This document shows, in pieces, positions 1 to 12,000 of a stretch of 64,000 nt of DNA (the stretch's first letter is position 1; every line of letters begins with the position of its first letter). The notes below the pieces were generated by a model. The model was not told where the DNA came from and searched no databases. It saw nothing but the letters and a program-made list of their open reading frames with translations. Position numbers and translations under genes: made by a program. Source of the DNA: Phoenix dactylifera. Taxonomy: Eukaryota; Streptophyta; Magnoliopsida; Arecales; Arecaceae. Where the stretch lies: NCBI RefSeq assembly GCF_009389715.1, contig NC_052394.1, positions 21,392,899 to 21,456,898 on the forward strand, in the 5' to 3' direction.

Positions 1-98
1 CTAGGGTTTCCATTCCGCCAGTTGGACCTCCGGCAAATTATGCGATCGCGTCCCGCCGGCGAGCTGCCCGGTATCCGATCATCTATAGGGTCCGCGCC

Positions 99-3000
99 AT
101 GGTTTCCGGCGACGATCCGGTGGAATCCTTCCTCCACGCCGTCCGCGATGCCTTCTCACCTCTCGAGTCCGGGTTCTTGCGCGCCGCCAAGGATCTCGAG
201 TCCCATTGGCTGAATTCAAGAAGAAACGAGGCCAAGAACGGCGAGTTCTTGGATGTTTTTCATGGATCGGCGAAGAAGCAGCCGGGCCGTGATGCGGTGG
301 TCGCCGTCGCTGTGCTGGATGAGAGGAAGACGGGCTCTGCGGCCATCAAGATCCCAATCAAGTCTTTTTTCGGAGCGCTCTTCCCTAAATCTTCCGGTGG
401 GAATGCCGGAGCCGGCGGCCGGAAGGGCGAGGCGTCCAAGAAAGAGGCAAGCGAAGGAGACGGGGATGGATCGTGTGCCAATTGCTTGCATTTTGCGATG
501 ACCTGGTCTCTCTTGTTCAACAGTTTCTTGCAGGTCTTCCCGAGCCCGTTCAAATCCGCCAAGAAGTGTTTCGGGAAGCAGTGCGGCCAAGAAGATGACC
601 CCTTTGCCGATCCGATGCATGTTAAGCCTAGAAGGAGAGGACCACAGAAGATTGTGTTCTGGCGTAAGTCTAAGGATCCGGCTTCGGAGGATAGGGATAC
701 GTTATCTCTTGAATTGCTTCTCTCCTTTGCATTCGAAAGTTTGGTTCAAAATCTCCACATGTTCGATCTGCATTGCCATGAGAAAAGTTCGAAGAGCTGC
801 GGGCGTCCACCTCCTCAGTTCGATTATATGAACGTAATCAAGGGTCTAATCGATGGGAAGAAAGCTGATTTTGATGGGTTCCTCTCAAGTATGAGGTTTG
901 CAAGGGTAGGAGGGGCACCGGGGAGTTTGGCAGGGGCCACGCCTTCGGCAAAGGAAGAGGGCGAGGGTCGTGCCTCCAGTGGTGACAGGGAAGAAACTGA
1001 GAGTAGTTCGCCGCACAATTTTGCTAGTGGATTGCTCAACATTCCATTATCAAATGTCGAGCGTCTCAAGTCGACGCTATCAACTGTTTCCTTGACTGAG
1101 TTGATCGAGTTCATTCCTCAGCTGGGGAAGTCGTCGTCAACAGATCATCCTGATAAGAAGAAACTATTCTCAGTCCAGGACTTCTTCCGATACACTGAGG
1201 CCGAAGGTAGATATACTTATTTCACTTTTTCCTTTATAATTCCATGAGAATCTAACTTCTAGCGTTGAGATTTGATGTATTTGTCTTTGCATTAATTTTA
1301 TGGTGTCACAGCTTTTTCCTGCTTGTTGTTAATGTTTTATCATGTAGAATTTGATGTTCTAATGATTATGGGATACAGACAAGTGTTCATGCATAGCGAC
1401 AAAGCTCAATAAAATTAGGAAAAGTGTCGGGATAGTATTAGATAATAAACTAATGATCAAGAGTCCCAATTGGAACAAAGGACATGAGAGTTTCATGGTG
1501 AAAATGTTCGTTTCCAGCCAAAACATAGACGACTCCGGAAATACCAACGAGAATCAAGCTTTAGGAATTTTATTCCGGGAGGTCTCATGAGTATGGGACA
1601 TGATTGTTGGAATCCCACACGTGTATAAAATGTGTAATTTGGCAGACTTTAGATTATAGAGTCCATCTGTTTATCAATTTGTACAAGCCGATAACTATGT
1701 TAGTTTTGTAAGAAAAGAAGTGCTTTATCTTTATCATTTTAAGAGTTTGACAAATCAGAAAAAGGTAGAGATCAAGCAAATTTCTTAGCTTTAAAAGAAG
1801 TTTAAGACTCGAGAAGATGTTTACCGAAAACATGTAAGTACATAAAAATTTATCTGATGATATTGAGTATCTTGAAAGGAAGAAATTTTGGACAAGTTTC
1901 CTTAGTCGTGCTGGAATTAGATGGTCAGGACACTCATCCCAAGATTATGATTCCTATGAACATGAATAGTGCCCACATCTGTCAATATGGATTTTCTAAG
2001 CAGTTTAAAGAATCAAGGAAAGCTAATCAAAACATATCCAAGTACCTACTATCATATGAATACCTGTATATCCCGCTCCCACATCTATCAACACAGATTT
2101 TTGAAGTTTAAAGAATCAAGGAAGCTAATCAAAACATATCCAAGTATCTAATATCATTAATTCCAGGCCACAGTTGTGACAAAATAAGTTGGAGACAGCA
2201 ACAAAAGTCTGAAGTAATCGGGGAATGTTATGACTAATAGTTGCCGGAGTTACAATCAGAAGTACAACATATTATGAAGTATAATCCAAGCTTCTAGGCT
2301 ATGACCACCGTGACATGAACATAAAGGTCAGACTGTTAGACCTTGCTGTCATTGAGCATTGGAGATCAAATTTGTCCACCTTCCACTATTACATTTCCAT
2401 ATGCATAATTATAAAGGTGGTGCATGCTAATGTTGCCCTGGCCTGTCACTAGCACACAATTTCATGTCAGTGCTTGATACACACTGGCATGTTAGGCAAG
2501 TACCAGCATGCAGCCCGACATGCCTCTTTTATGTGTTGATAAGGCAGTATTATGGTACATGATGATCAGTGCCAATTGGCACTTTAAATCTTGGGTTGCA
2601 TGTATGCCATGCTGATTTAAATTACTGACGTTCATATGCCCTTATTTATTTCTAATATGCATTTATTTTCTTCTTTCACTGTCAATTTTCCATGGAGTCT
2701 AATAAGATGCAAGAGTATGCTTTTCTTGTGAATGAGACCTACATGTAGGAAGCAGCATGGAAATGTATGTCATGAAAGTGCTTTTTTTAAGAAGAATTTG
2801 CTGGATGTGGCATGAAAATTAAAAAATGATACAAATCATAAAATAAACAACATAAAATATTCTTAAATCAAGTAGTGACATGAAAATTAAAAAATAATAC
2901 AATCAATTACATATATTTAAAGTCCAGCATACATACCGATATTTAAAATCGGATCGAGTGGCGATGTCTCTTATAGATATTCGGATCATCAGCATAGTCA

Positions 3001-6000
3001 GGAGGCACATCAGCCCACCTCTCTAACCAAGTGACATTGTAGTCTTATACGTTCATCCCATAAGAAACGCGTGCAGGGTTGTAAGCACTCTCGGATCTCT
3101 CGCTTAAGCTCTGATTTTAAGAGATGTCCTTTAGTTGATAATATGGTTGTGGAGGGGCCCGTCCGAATATGCTAGCAGCAAAATTCGATCCATAAAATGT
3201 TTCGAACTGCATAGGATAGTAGCTACTAAAAGATGCCTTAGCTACACTATATCCATATCTGTATTTGTGTGAGTCATTGGCTGTCTGTGGCTGCGGGTAA
3301 TAGGATCTAGTATACAATTCGGAACATGATACATTTATGGGTCCTACTCAACGTGCGAGGTCATTTGCAGCTACATCGTGTCCTCCTGAATGATCTCGAG
3401 GAGTCCGTCTTCTATTTGCAATTGTATTCTCGCGGGCTCTGTCAGATCGTGCATCGTGGTCCCTATCTTTTATAGTATGCGTAAACTGTGACTCACCGGT
3501 GAATTGAAGACTATCCTGCGACTGTCTCATAAACAGTAATCTTCTATCCTCCATTTTCTCTCTGGCCGGTAGATCTATGACCACCAGAACTGTCATCGCT
3601 GCTACTTCTGGTCTCTGAATTTGAGTGTACAAACTCCTTCACATTCTCCATTGGGGCTGCACGTGCTTTTTGTTTTTCTTTCTGGTATGCTGGGCAGCTG
3701 CCTTTTTACCCTTCGTGCCCCTCTCTGCTCGGTTATACTGAGAGAATGTATGTCGCTCTTCTGACCGAGTCGACTAGATAGCGTAGTGGCCTTGTCTAAG
3801 CATCTCTCGATCATATCTTTGAGAGGATGTCTCGGATAAGGAGTATGTGGTGACTGGCTCTCCTATGGTTATGACTGATTAGCTGGAAGAACGCGTAGAA
3901 TATTGCGCTCAGCCCATTGCCCTACATCAATCCTAGTCTCGCTGGCTACGAAACTGGCTGGTCATGGAGGCGATTCTCGCTCATCAAGCTCCGACTCCTG
4001 CTGCTGGCCCACAAGCCATCTGATCATAATAGGATCATCCTCATCATCAATGAAATCACTATGGATCGGATCCGTATACTTGAGCTTCACTTTTTTTTGA
4101 ATGCACTTCAGCCTCAATCTCAAATTATGGTGAACATATACAAGCTCGTTGAGGTGCTTTTGTGTCAAACAGTTCCTCTACTTGTTGTGGATGAGGGCGA
4201 AGGTGGACCAATTGTGCTCATATCCATTCGAGAAAACCGTCTAGGAGAGGATCTGGATAGCTAGCCTTTTAAGATTTTTTCGGACAACCCAAAATGAATC
4301 TACCATTCAGTTGCAAAAATATTGAAGAAAATTACATATAAGATAGTACCATATTAATAACCATTTAATGCCAGGTAAATATCCTTCTGATGTGTAACAT
4401 ATTTGAATTCATACTTTTCTTACTTACGATATCGTCGATACTCCAAAGCTGTCGCTGCCCTCTCTAGATATTTTGATCTGTGAAAAAGAACCATGTTGTA
4501 CTATATTAATAATAGAATATATCAGTTAACTTATACATATCACTTAAGTTAACTTACCTCTTCTAGACATAGGGCTACGACTTTTGGATCTAACTCCATC
4601 TTGTAAATCACATTACGGAGAGCGGCCAGAAGTTTGTCATCCATATTGATTCCAGGTACAATGTATTGGAACCAAAAATTTAGGTAGTATGCTGCACATA
4701 GAGTTCGTTATTGCCTTAGTAAAATTAAATAAGTAAAGGAGCAGTCTAATTTTCATTGTTCTTGTTTACCTGCTAGATGCAAGTCTCTACCCATCTGATA
4801 GTCCCACTGCCGCTCAATAATGTCGATGTACTTCTGGGCATGCATCGGATCTACCTCGATGATCTGGATTTTTGCCCTCTTCATCATGTGATACAGAAAG
4901 TCCATATGGGGGGTACCTCTCGCTATCCACGGTCTGAAGCACTTCATACAATGGTTTAATAGCCTTCACTATCGCAGTGGCTTGCTGCTAGAATGTTTGC
5001 CTCATCATGAAGCCTTCGACACTGCTCCTTCAGTGCCGGCCCTTGCATATCTACTTTTCTACCATTCAGGACTGACAAACATCTGATGTAGGGTTGCTTT
5101 CTTCTCAAGAAGGCTATCAAGTGCAACGTAGTTGGTAGCAAACCGTGTGACTCTTAGTCTTAAGATCTTTTTCCTTACATACCTCATCAGTGAAAGGACC
5201 CACGTATAGTTATAAATGTCTGGTGATGGTTTGAGCTATCTCCACTGTCTGATGCATCCTACGAATCTTCGCAATGTCCATCAACATGAGGTCGATACAA
5301 TATGCAGCAAATGGGGTCCAGAAAATATATGGTCATCACCATCAAGATCTCTCTGATGGTCTTATATTGTGGCCTATTATGAGTGATGACCTGCACAACA
5401 TTCTCTTCTCCTACTTGATCAATCACCTTCTTTATCAGTTTGAGGATGTACGCAGCGTCATGCACATGATCAGAAGCATCAATTTGACTTGTAGAAGAAA
5501 ATTTTTGTATCACCGTATGTCGGAAAGTTTATGCTCTGCCTGGTAGGACCAATCAAACCATCACACATTACAATCAGTCCATATATGGATCACTTGCTCT
5601 TGTAGGAGGCAATCCATTTATCTAGCTCCTCTTTATTACTATTAAGAAGCTCACTGTAGATGTCCTTCGGACTTGGAGGATCTACACCAGGACCAGCAGC
5701 CTGTATGGCAGAAATTGCAGATCTGTAGTACGTATTGTCTATCACATTTGTTGAAATATGGCTGAAGTGGATCCAGGATCCAATAGCTTGTCACATATCC
5801 TTCTTATCCTTCTTCAGCATTAAGTCAATCCTCTGCCGTTTTGAATCTCTACTGAGGAAGACATGTGAATCTAAATTATAGATTGCTCCTGCTGGTGGAA
5901 TATCTCTGGATGACTTCTTTCTGCTGCCAAAAGCCTCCAGCATAGATGCAATCTGGCCATCGCCTCTGCTGATGGCCTTTATGACTGAGGTAGTCCTTCT

Positions 6001-9000
6001 GAACTCTAGATCTGGCCTGCTGCTTGCAGAATTGGAGCCCAACTCATAGTACGAGGGCCCAAATCAAGCCTTATGCCTGGCCACCTTATCCTATTGCCAC
6101 TGATCATCCAGGCTCGCTTGCATGGTTCTTGGATTTGTGCCTCCTTGTCAGCTGGAGTGGACATCTCCTCTAACTCCCTGGAGTGATAGAAAGGTGGCTT
6201 TGCGGCTCGATGGTCCACCTTCGCCTTTTTCTTGACAACTCTCTCGTTTGCTACTCTAAAATCAGCGAAGTGCTTATTCATAAGCTGGCAAACCTCATAT
6301 GGACATTTCCAGCACATAGATGCGTTGGGGTAACCACCAGCTAAGTATTGCTTCAACTTAGTTACCCTTTCTTCTTTGAACTCTGTGTTACACCAGTTGC
6401 ACCGGTTGCACTTCCAATGGTGCCGACCCAAGAGCATTTGCCCATAATCCCAGCCAATATCATGCTTTTGGTCCTGCAGGTTTATCAAGTACGTTAGTTT
6501 ATCAATTATTTAAAAATAGCAAAATTAATTTACGACGAAGATAATTTTTTTACTTTAAAAATACATCAAATTTATTTAATACATAACCCTAATTTTTCTT
6601 ATTTATTTATTTATATATTTCTAATAATTTTTTAAATTTAAAAATATGTTTAAATATCATAAATTTAAAAAAAATATGATTTCTACCTCAGAAATTACTT
6701 TTGAATTATATAATACGTACTACTAATTTTTTTCTAATTTTTGGAATTATTTATATATTTTACATTATTTTTTGAATTTAAAAATAAATTTTAAATATTA
6801 ATATTTAAAAAAAATTAATTTCAGCTTAGATCCATGTAGAACCTAATAATGTATGCTATATATATTTTTTTAGGCCTTTGGGCATGCATCAAAGGCTATT
6901 CTTCATTTTTTTCAAATTTAGGCTTAAGTTACTATGCGCATGATCACATCAAAACTTAAATGAATGAACACCAAATTTTTATGGACAGTAACTTGCATGC
7001 CCCTAAATACGTTTCTGATTATATATTTTATATTTTTTATTTACTTTTAAAAACTATCCTTTTTTAATCCAAATATATATTTTTAATTTTTAAAAATTAT
7101 ATATAATCTAAAAATTTAAAATTTTTATGTCAACATATACATCATCCATAGATCTACAACATATAAAAAAATCAAGCCCAAATCAAAAAAATTGGCATGA
7201 TCTTTTTTATTTTGCAATTTTTAAGCTATTTTTTCAAGTCTCTTCTTCCGAAAAAAGGAAAAAAATGAGATAGAAGAGAGAAAGCCCACCTTTTTTGGCC
7301 TTGAATCTTTTTTTCTGATAGCCTGAATCGGTGTTGTTTGTGGATTTTTTGGGAAGAGGAAACGATGGAGCCACTTTCAAATTGTGTTGGGAAGGCCTTT
7401 TCGAACATTCCCAATGCCACCTGATGTCTTTAAAAGGCATAAGTTGGCAGTGGCAATAACGCCATACCCAACCCGGTTTGAAACCGGATTGACTCGGTGT
7501 GAACCGGCCGGAACCGAATAGTATTGCCGAACCGATCCGGTTTCGCACCGCGTCGGCTCGGTACTGCCTGAACCGAGCGGTTTGGCCCGGTTCGGCAGAG
7601 CCTGGGATGATGCATATTCAAGCAGCATGGAAATGTATATCATGAAAGTGTTTTTCTTTAGAAAAGTCTGCTGGATGTGGTAGCATCAGATGATGCATAT
7701 TCTATGATTATATTGAATTTTTCAAGTGCTAATGAAATTATCAATAAAAGAAGCAACATTTAGAAAACCAATGTGCCTATTCATGGGCATAGTTTTAAGA
7801 AAGAAAATGACGACAAAAAAAAAATATAACTGCTGGCACAAAGTGTCAAAAATTTGTATGTTGAATGCTGCTATCAGTTACAACCTCACCTTCCAAGAGC
7901 ACAATAGATGCCCAATTCTTCCATTGACTTGATTTCCAGTGTAAGATCCATGATACCTGAGGTTTTGCCTTCAAAAATCTTATTGTTGCATTGTTGTTGG
8001 GTCTTCACAAAACACTATTATCTGTAATCGATGATTTTTATGTTTTAACACTTGAACCCCAATCTCATGGAGATAAGTTGTGATTGAGAAAGGCTAAGGC
8101 CATGTTTGGGGAAGAGAGCTTTTGAAAGTAGAGTTGTTGGAAGTAGAGCGTTTATCAAAAGCTGTTTGTTGTTTGGTAACTACATTTTTAAAGTGCTGTG
8201 GCACTTTAACATGTATTTGGTAAACAAATTGAGAAAGTACTTTTGTGTGACAAAATGACCATAAAGGATATTACCAGTATTATATAACAGAGCATAATAA
8301 AATATAAAATATATAAATATATAAATATATGATATAGTATAATATTAATGTAATGTAATATAATATTATTATAATATAGTACTATAACATTATGTATTAT
8401 AGAATAATAATTTAGTATAATATTAAATTATTTAACATAACATATCAATGCATTATGATATAATGTAATATAATATTTTATTTATAGTATAATACAATAA
8501 TAAATATATAAAATATTATAATTATTAGTGTAAATTAATTTTTCATCCTTCTAATGACCATTTATTTTTCTAACAAATTTTCTAGCTAGGTGATAAAATT
8601 GGTTAAATAATTACTAATATTTTTATTTATTGATTGATTTATTTATTTAGATCAGATTATTTGCCACTCACTCATTATTTTTTTATTTTATTTATTTATT
8701 TATTTATTATTTTATTTCATTAAAATATAGAGGGGTAGCCGGCCATGGGTGGTGGCCGACATGGTGGCTGCCACCGTGGGTAGCCACGAGCTTCCAAAAC
8801 AAAAAAAAAAGAAAAAAAAAAAGAAGAGGAAGAAGGAACAGAGGCGGTGGCGTTGAGAGGAAGAAGAAGATAGAGAGGGAGAGGGAGAGGGAGAGGATGG
8901 GTGAGAGAGGGGAAGAGGCGGGATGAGGGTTTTGGGGGAAAAAGTGTGATTTAAATGGGGGTATTTTGGTCCAAAAAACAGCTTCCTGACAAAGATGAAA

Positions 9001-12000
9001 ACATCATTTTTGGAAAGCTCCAAATTGGAGCTTCTCCCCAAAAGCTGTTTTCAGCTTCCCACAAAAGCTGAAACAACTTTCTGAAAATTTTACCAAATAC
9101 CAGAAAGTGCTTTTTGGCCCTCCAAAAGCTCCCCCAAACAGGGCCTAAGAAGTATTCAATAAAAAGCCAGAAAGTCTGCTAGGTTCTGTTGGAAAAAGAG
9201 AAATAATCAGCACATTTAGATTATCCTCTACGAGATAAAAATTGCATCATTTAGATGCCACCTTCCCCTTTAAAAGGTTCTTGAGTCAAAGGTTTTATAA
9301 TGACAAGAAAAGAAGCATCTGCACTTACGATGAAATATAGATTTTGAAACCAAATTTTGGATGCTAGAGCGTATATCCCTAACAGTGAGAAAATAGCAAA
9401 AGGAAGTCATGCTTATGCCACTTCCTCAGCTTCGGTAATGTTCTCTTAGATTGATAATCTAAAAGGATGTTCCATCTTCATCTTGTCTCACCGCAAACAG
9501 TCCTTAAACTATTGAAAGCATTGAAGAAAGTCCCAGGGAAAATAAACTCTACCATCGTAGAAACTCTAGCATCGTAGGACCACGTCTGAAGCCTTTTTTA
9601 AACCTTTACCATATTGAACTGACTACACATTCTCCCCATTAGCCTGAGGAATTTCCTCCATACAATTTCTCTTCAAAGTTCAAAGCCAATTACCTAACAT
9701 GGTTAGGTTAATGTTTCTAGCACTTCTGATGTCAGGACCTGCCTTTTTTCTCTTGAAGATGCTTTAACCTACTTAGAAATGTGCTATTAACTCCTGCCAT
9801 CAAGCCCCTTCCCTTTTATCTAAATTTTTTTCCTCAAAATTTTCTTCAATTTGTTGGCTAGCCTGCATGCAAAAGCATGAAATGACAGAACGTTGACTAG
9901 AATTATATATATGAATGAGTCAACAATGTTACCTGGACATGTAGAAGTCAATTGTCCAAGTGTCCCATAGAGTTGGACACATGAACCTTCAGAAATTGGA
10001 CATTGGGATCATTCACATTGTATAATGTGTTTGTAAATGTCTATAAGTGTATGTAAATAATGTATAATTTGTTAGGATAACTTCTTAATAATTCGATAGA
10101 ATTGGCCAAATGTTTGCAAAATGTTATATTAGACTTGAAGTTTCAAGGTATGAATGCCAAAAGTTGATATGTAAAAATTTGATGATATCATGATTTGTTA
10201 GAATGAAAGTGTCAAGTAGTATCATGAGGTTTCTAGGTGTCAAAGTGTCAGGACATGTCAAAAGAAAAGCCAAAATTTGAAGTGTTTGGATAGTGTTTAC
10301 CCTTAACTTCAAAGCAGATGAGTGTATCCTTTTTCTTCCATCCCTCAAGTTACAAATCAGACGTTGTGACAAGAAGTTCTAAATTTTTCTCCCTTGTACA
10401 AGAAAAATGAAAGCAGAAAACATCATTATTGCTAACAAATTACAAATTTCTTCGCCTTATGTATTCTACAGACGTCAAAAGGTTGACAGAGTATATCAAA
10501 GGAAAAGTTTCATTGTTTTAAAATCTGAATGCCAGCTAAAGTTAGTAACGTGATTAGGAAAAGGTACTTCATCAACTTTGTTGGCACTTATTTTTCAATG
10601 AGAAGCTGCACATATTTCTCTACACCCTTAGCTAATCTGTGAACCATCTTACATACTGCTTCTTTTTGATGGTTATTTAATAGGCTGAATATGTTTCGTC
10701 TTGTAATGGTGAAATTAAAAATTCTACAGGAAAGCGTTTTTTTGAGGAGTTGGATAGAGATGGTGATGGTCAGGTAACTGTTGAAGACCTTGAAATTGCA
10801 ATGAGAAAGAGAAGGCTGCCAAAAAAATATGCTAGAGATTTTCTACGCCGTACTAGAAGCAACATATTTTCGAAGTCAATTGGGTGGAAACAGTTTTTGT
10901 CCTTGATGGAGCAGAAGGAGCCGACCATGCTTAGAGCTTACACAACCCTCTGTCTAAGCAAGTCTGGAACACTTCAAAAAAATCAAATCTTGACATCGCT
11001 CAGAAGTGCAGGCCTTCCTGCTAATGAAGATAATGCTGTTGCTATGTTGCGTTATCTGAATGCAGATACTGAAGGATCCATTTCATACAGCCATTTCCGT
11101 AATTTTATGCTTCTGCTTCCTTCAGAGAGGCTTGAAGATGATCCTCGGTATGGTTAAATCAAGCTATTATCTTTAAGAACATTCTATATGGTGAACGAAG
11201 AGCTAATGGACAATAAATTATTGCTTCTGGAGCTCTGATTTTTGTCGTATTGTTGTTCTTGAAATTAAAAAAGCTTCTTGAAAAAGTATAGTAGCCGATG
11301 ATCTTGTTTATGTTTCCATATTTTTTTAATCTGTCTCATTATTGTGATATATTAAATCTCATCTCAATCTAATAACATCTTTAAGGCTCAAGGCTTCAGC
11401 TGCAGATTGGCTTGTAATCCTTGTCAACAAATTCATACCAGTGGTTCATGGTTGAACTTACTTGCCACTCTTTCAAGGACTTCTTTTTTGTTTTTATTGT
11501 TGCCCCTAAGAAATATCTACCTGTGGATACAGCAAGTCCTGGTTTCTTGTGAAAGATTATAAATACTGGATTTCTTATATAATGAAGCATGAATCACTTC
11601 AATGGGATGGTTCTGTTTTTTGCATGTGTTGCTAAGTAAGACTAACATGCCTGACCTGTCTTGCTAAGAATGATGTATTCAGATGGTGAAAGGTTTTTCT
11701 GGACCACTTAGCAAAATGATCGTGAACCTGTCATTAGCTGTTTGCTTTGTGGTCAGTGACATGTAAGAATGTTGTTAAACAGAAAAAACTAAGAAACTGA
11801 CTGACTTGAACTTAAATTTGGTAACAGTTTTACAAGAAGTATGATAAGCTGTAAATAGAAAATTCATCAGGTAGTAGATGCCTGTATATGAAGATACTTG
11901 ATAAACAGAATATGCACTGCATAGCTGCTTCCTCTTGCCGTTTGTAGCTTCTTACTTTTGATCTGTATTTCTGAGAAAATGGATAACATATTTGATCCTT

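Larger units (their letters stand above)
1207..10729 (+). other. Giant intron 1 of the SAMTL-like gene (9.5 kb)
   Basis: The donor GTAGAT follows codon GAA+G and the acceptor CTACAG precedes the EF-hand exon, so the splice rebuilds a glycine codon. The intron separates the N-terminal extension from the EF-hand and carrier exons. It contains a short tandem duplication near 2 kb, a decayed hAT element at 3.1-6.5 kb, very AT-rich DNA at 6.5-7.2 kb, a GGTTCGGC-rich patch at 7.44-7.60 kb and a PIF/Harbinger-like element at 8.1-9.1 kb. I see no host coding exon in the remaining parts (1.2-1.9, 2.2-2.7, 9.2-10.7 kb). Confidence 0.85.

Noticed and set aside
216..620. 134-codon frame on the minus strand opposite carrier exon 1
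   Set aside because: Shadow of the GC-rich sense coding exon; no motif.
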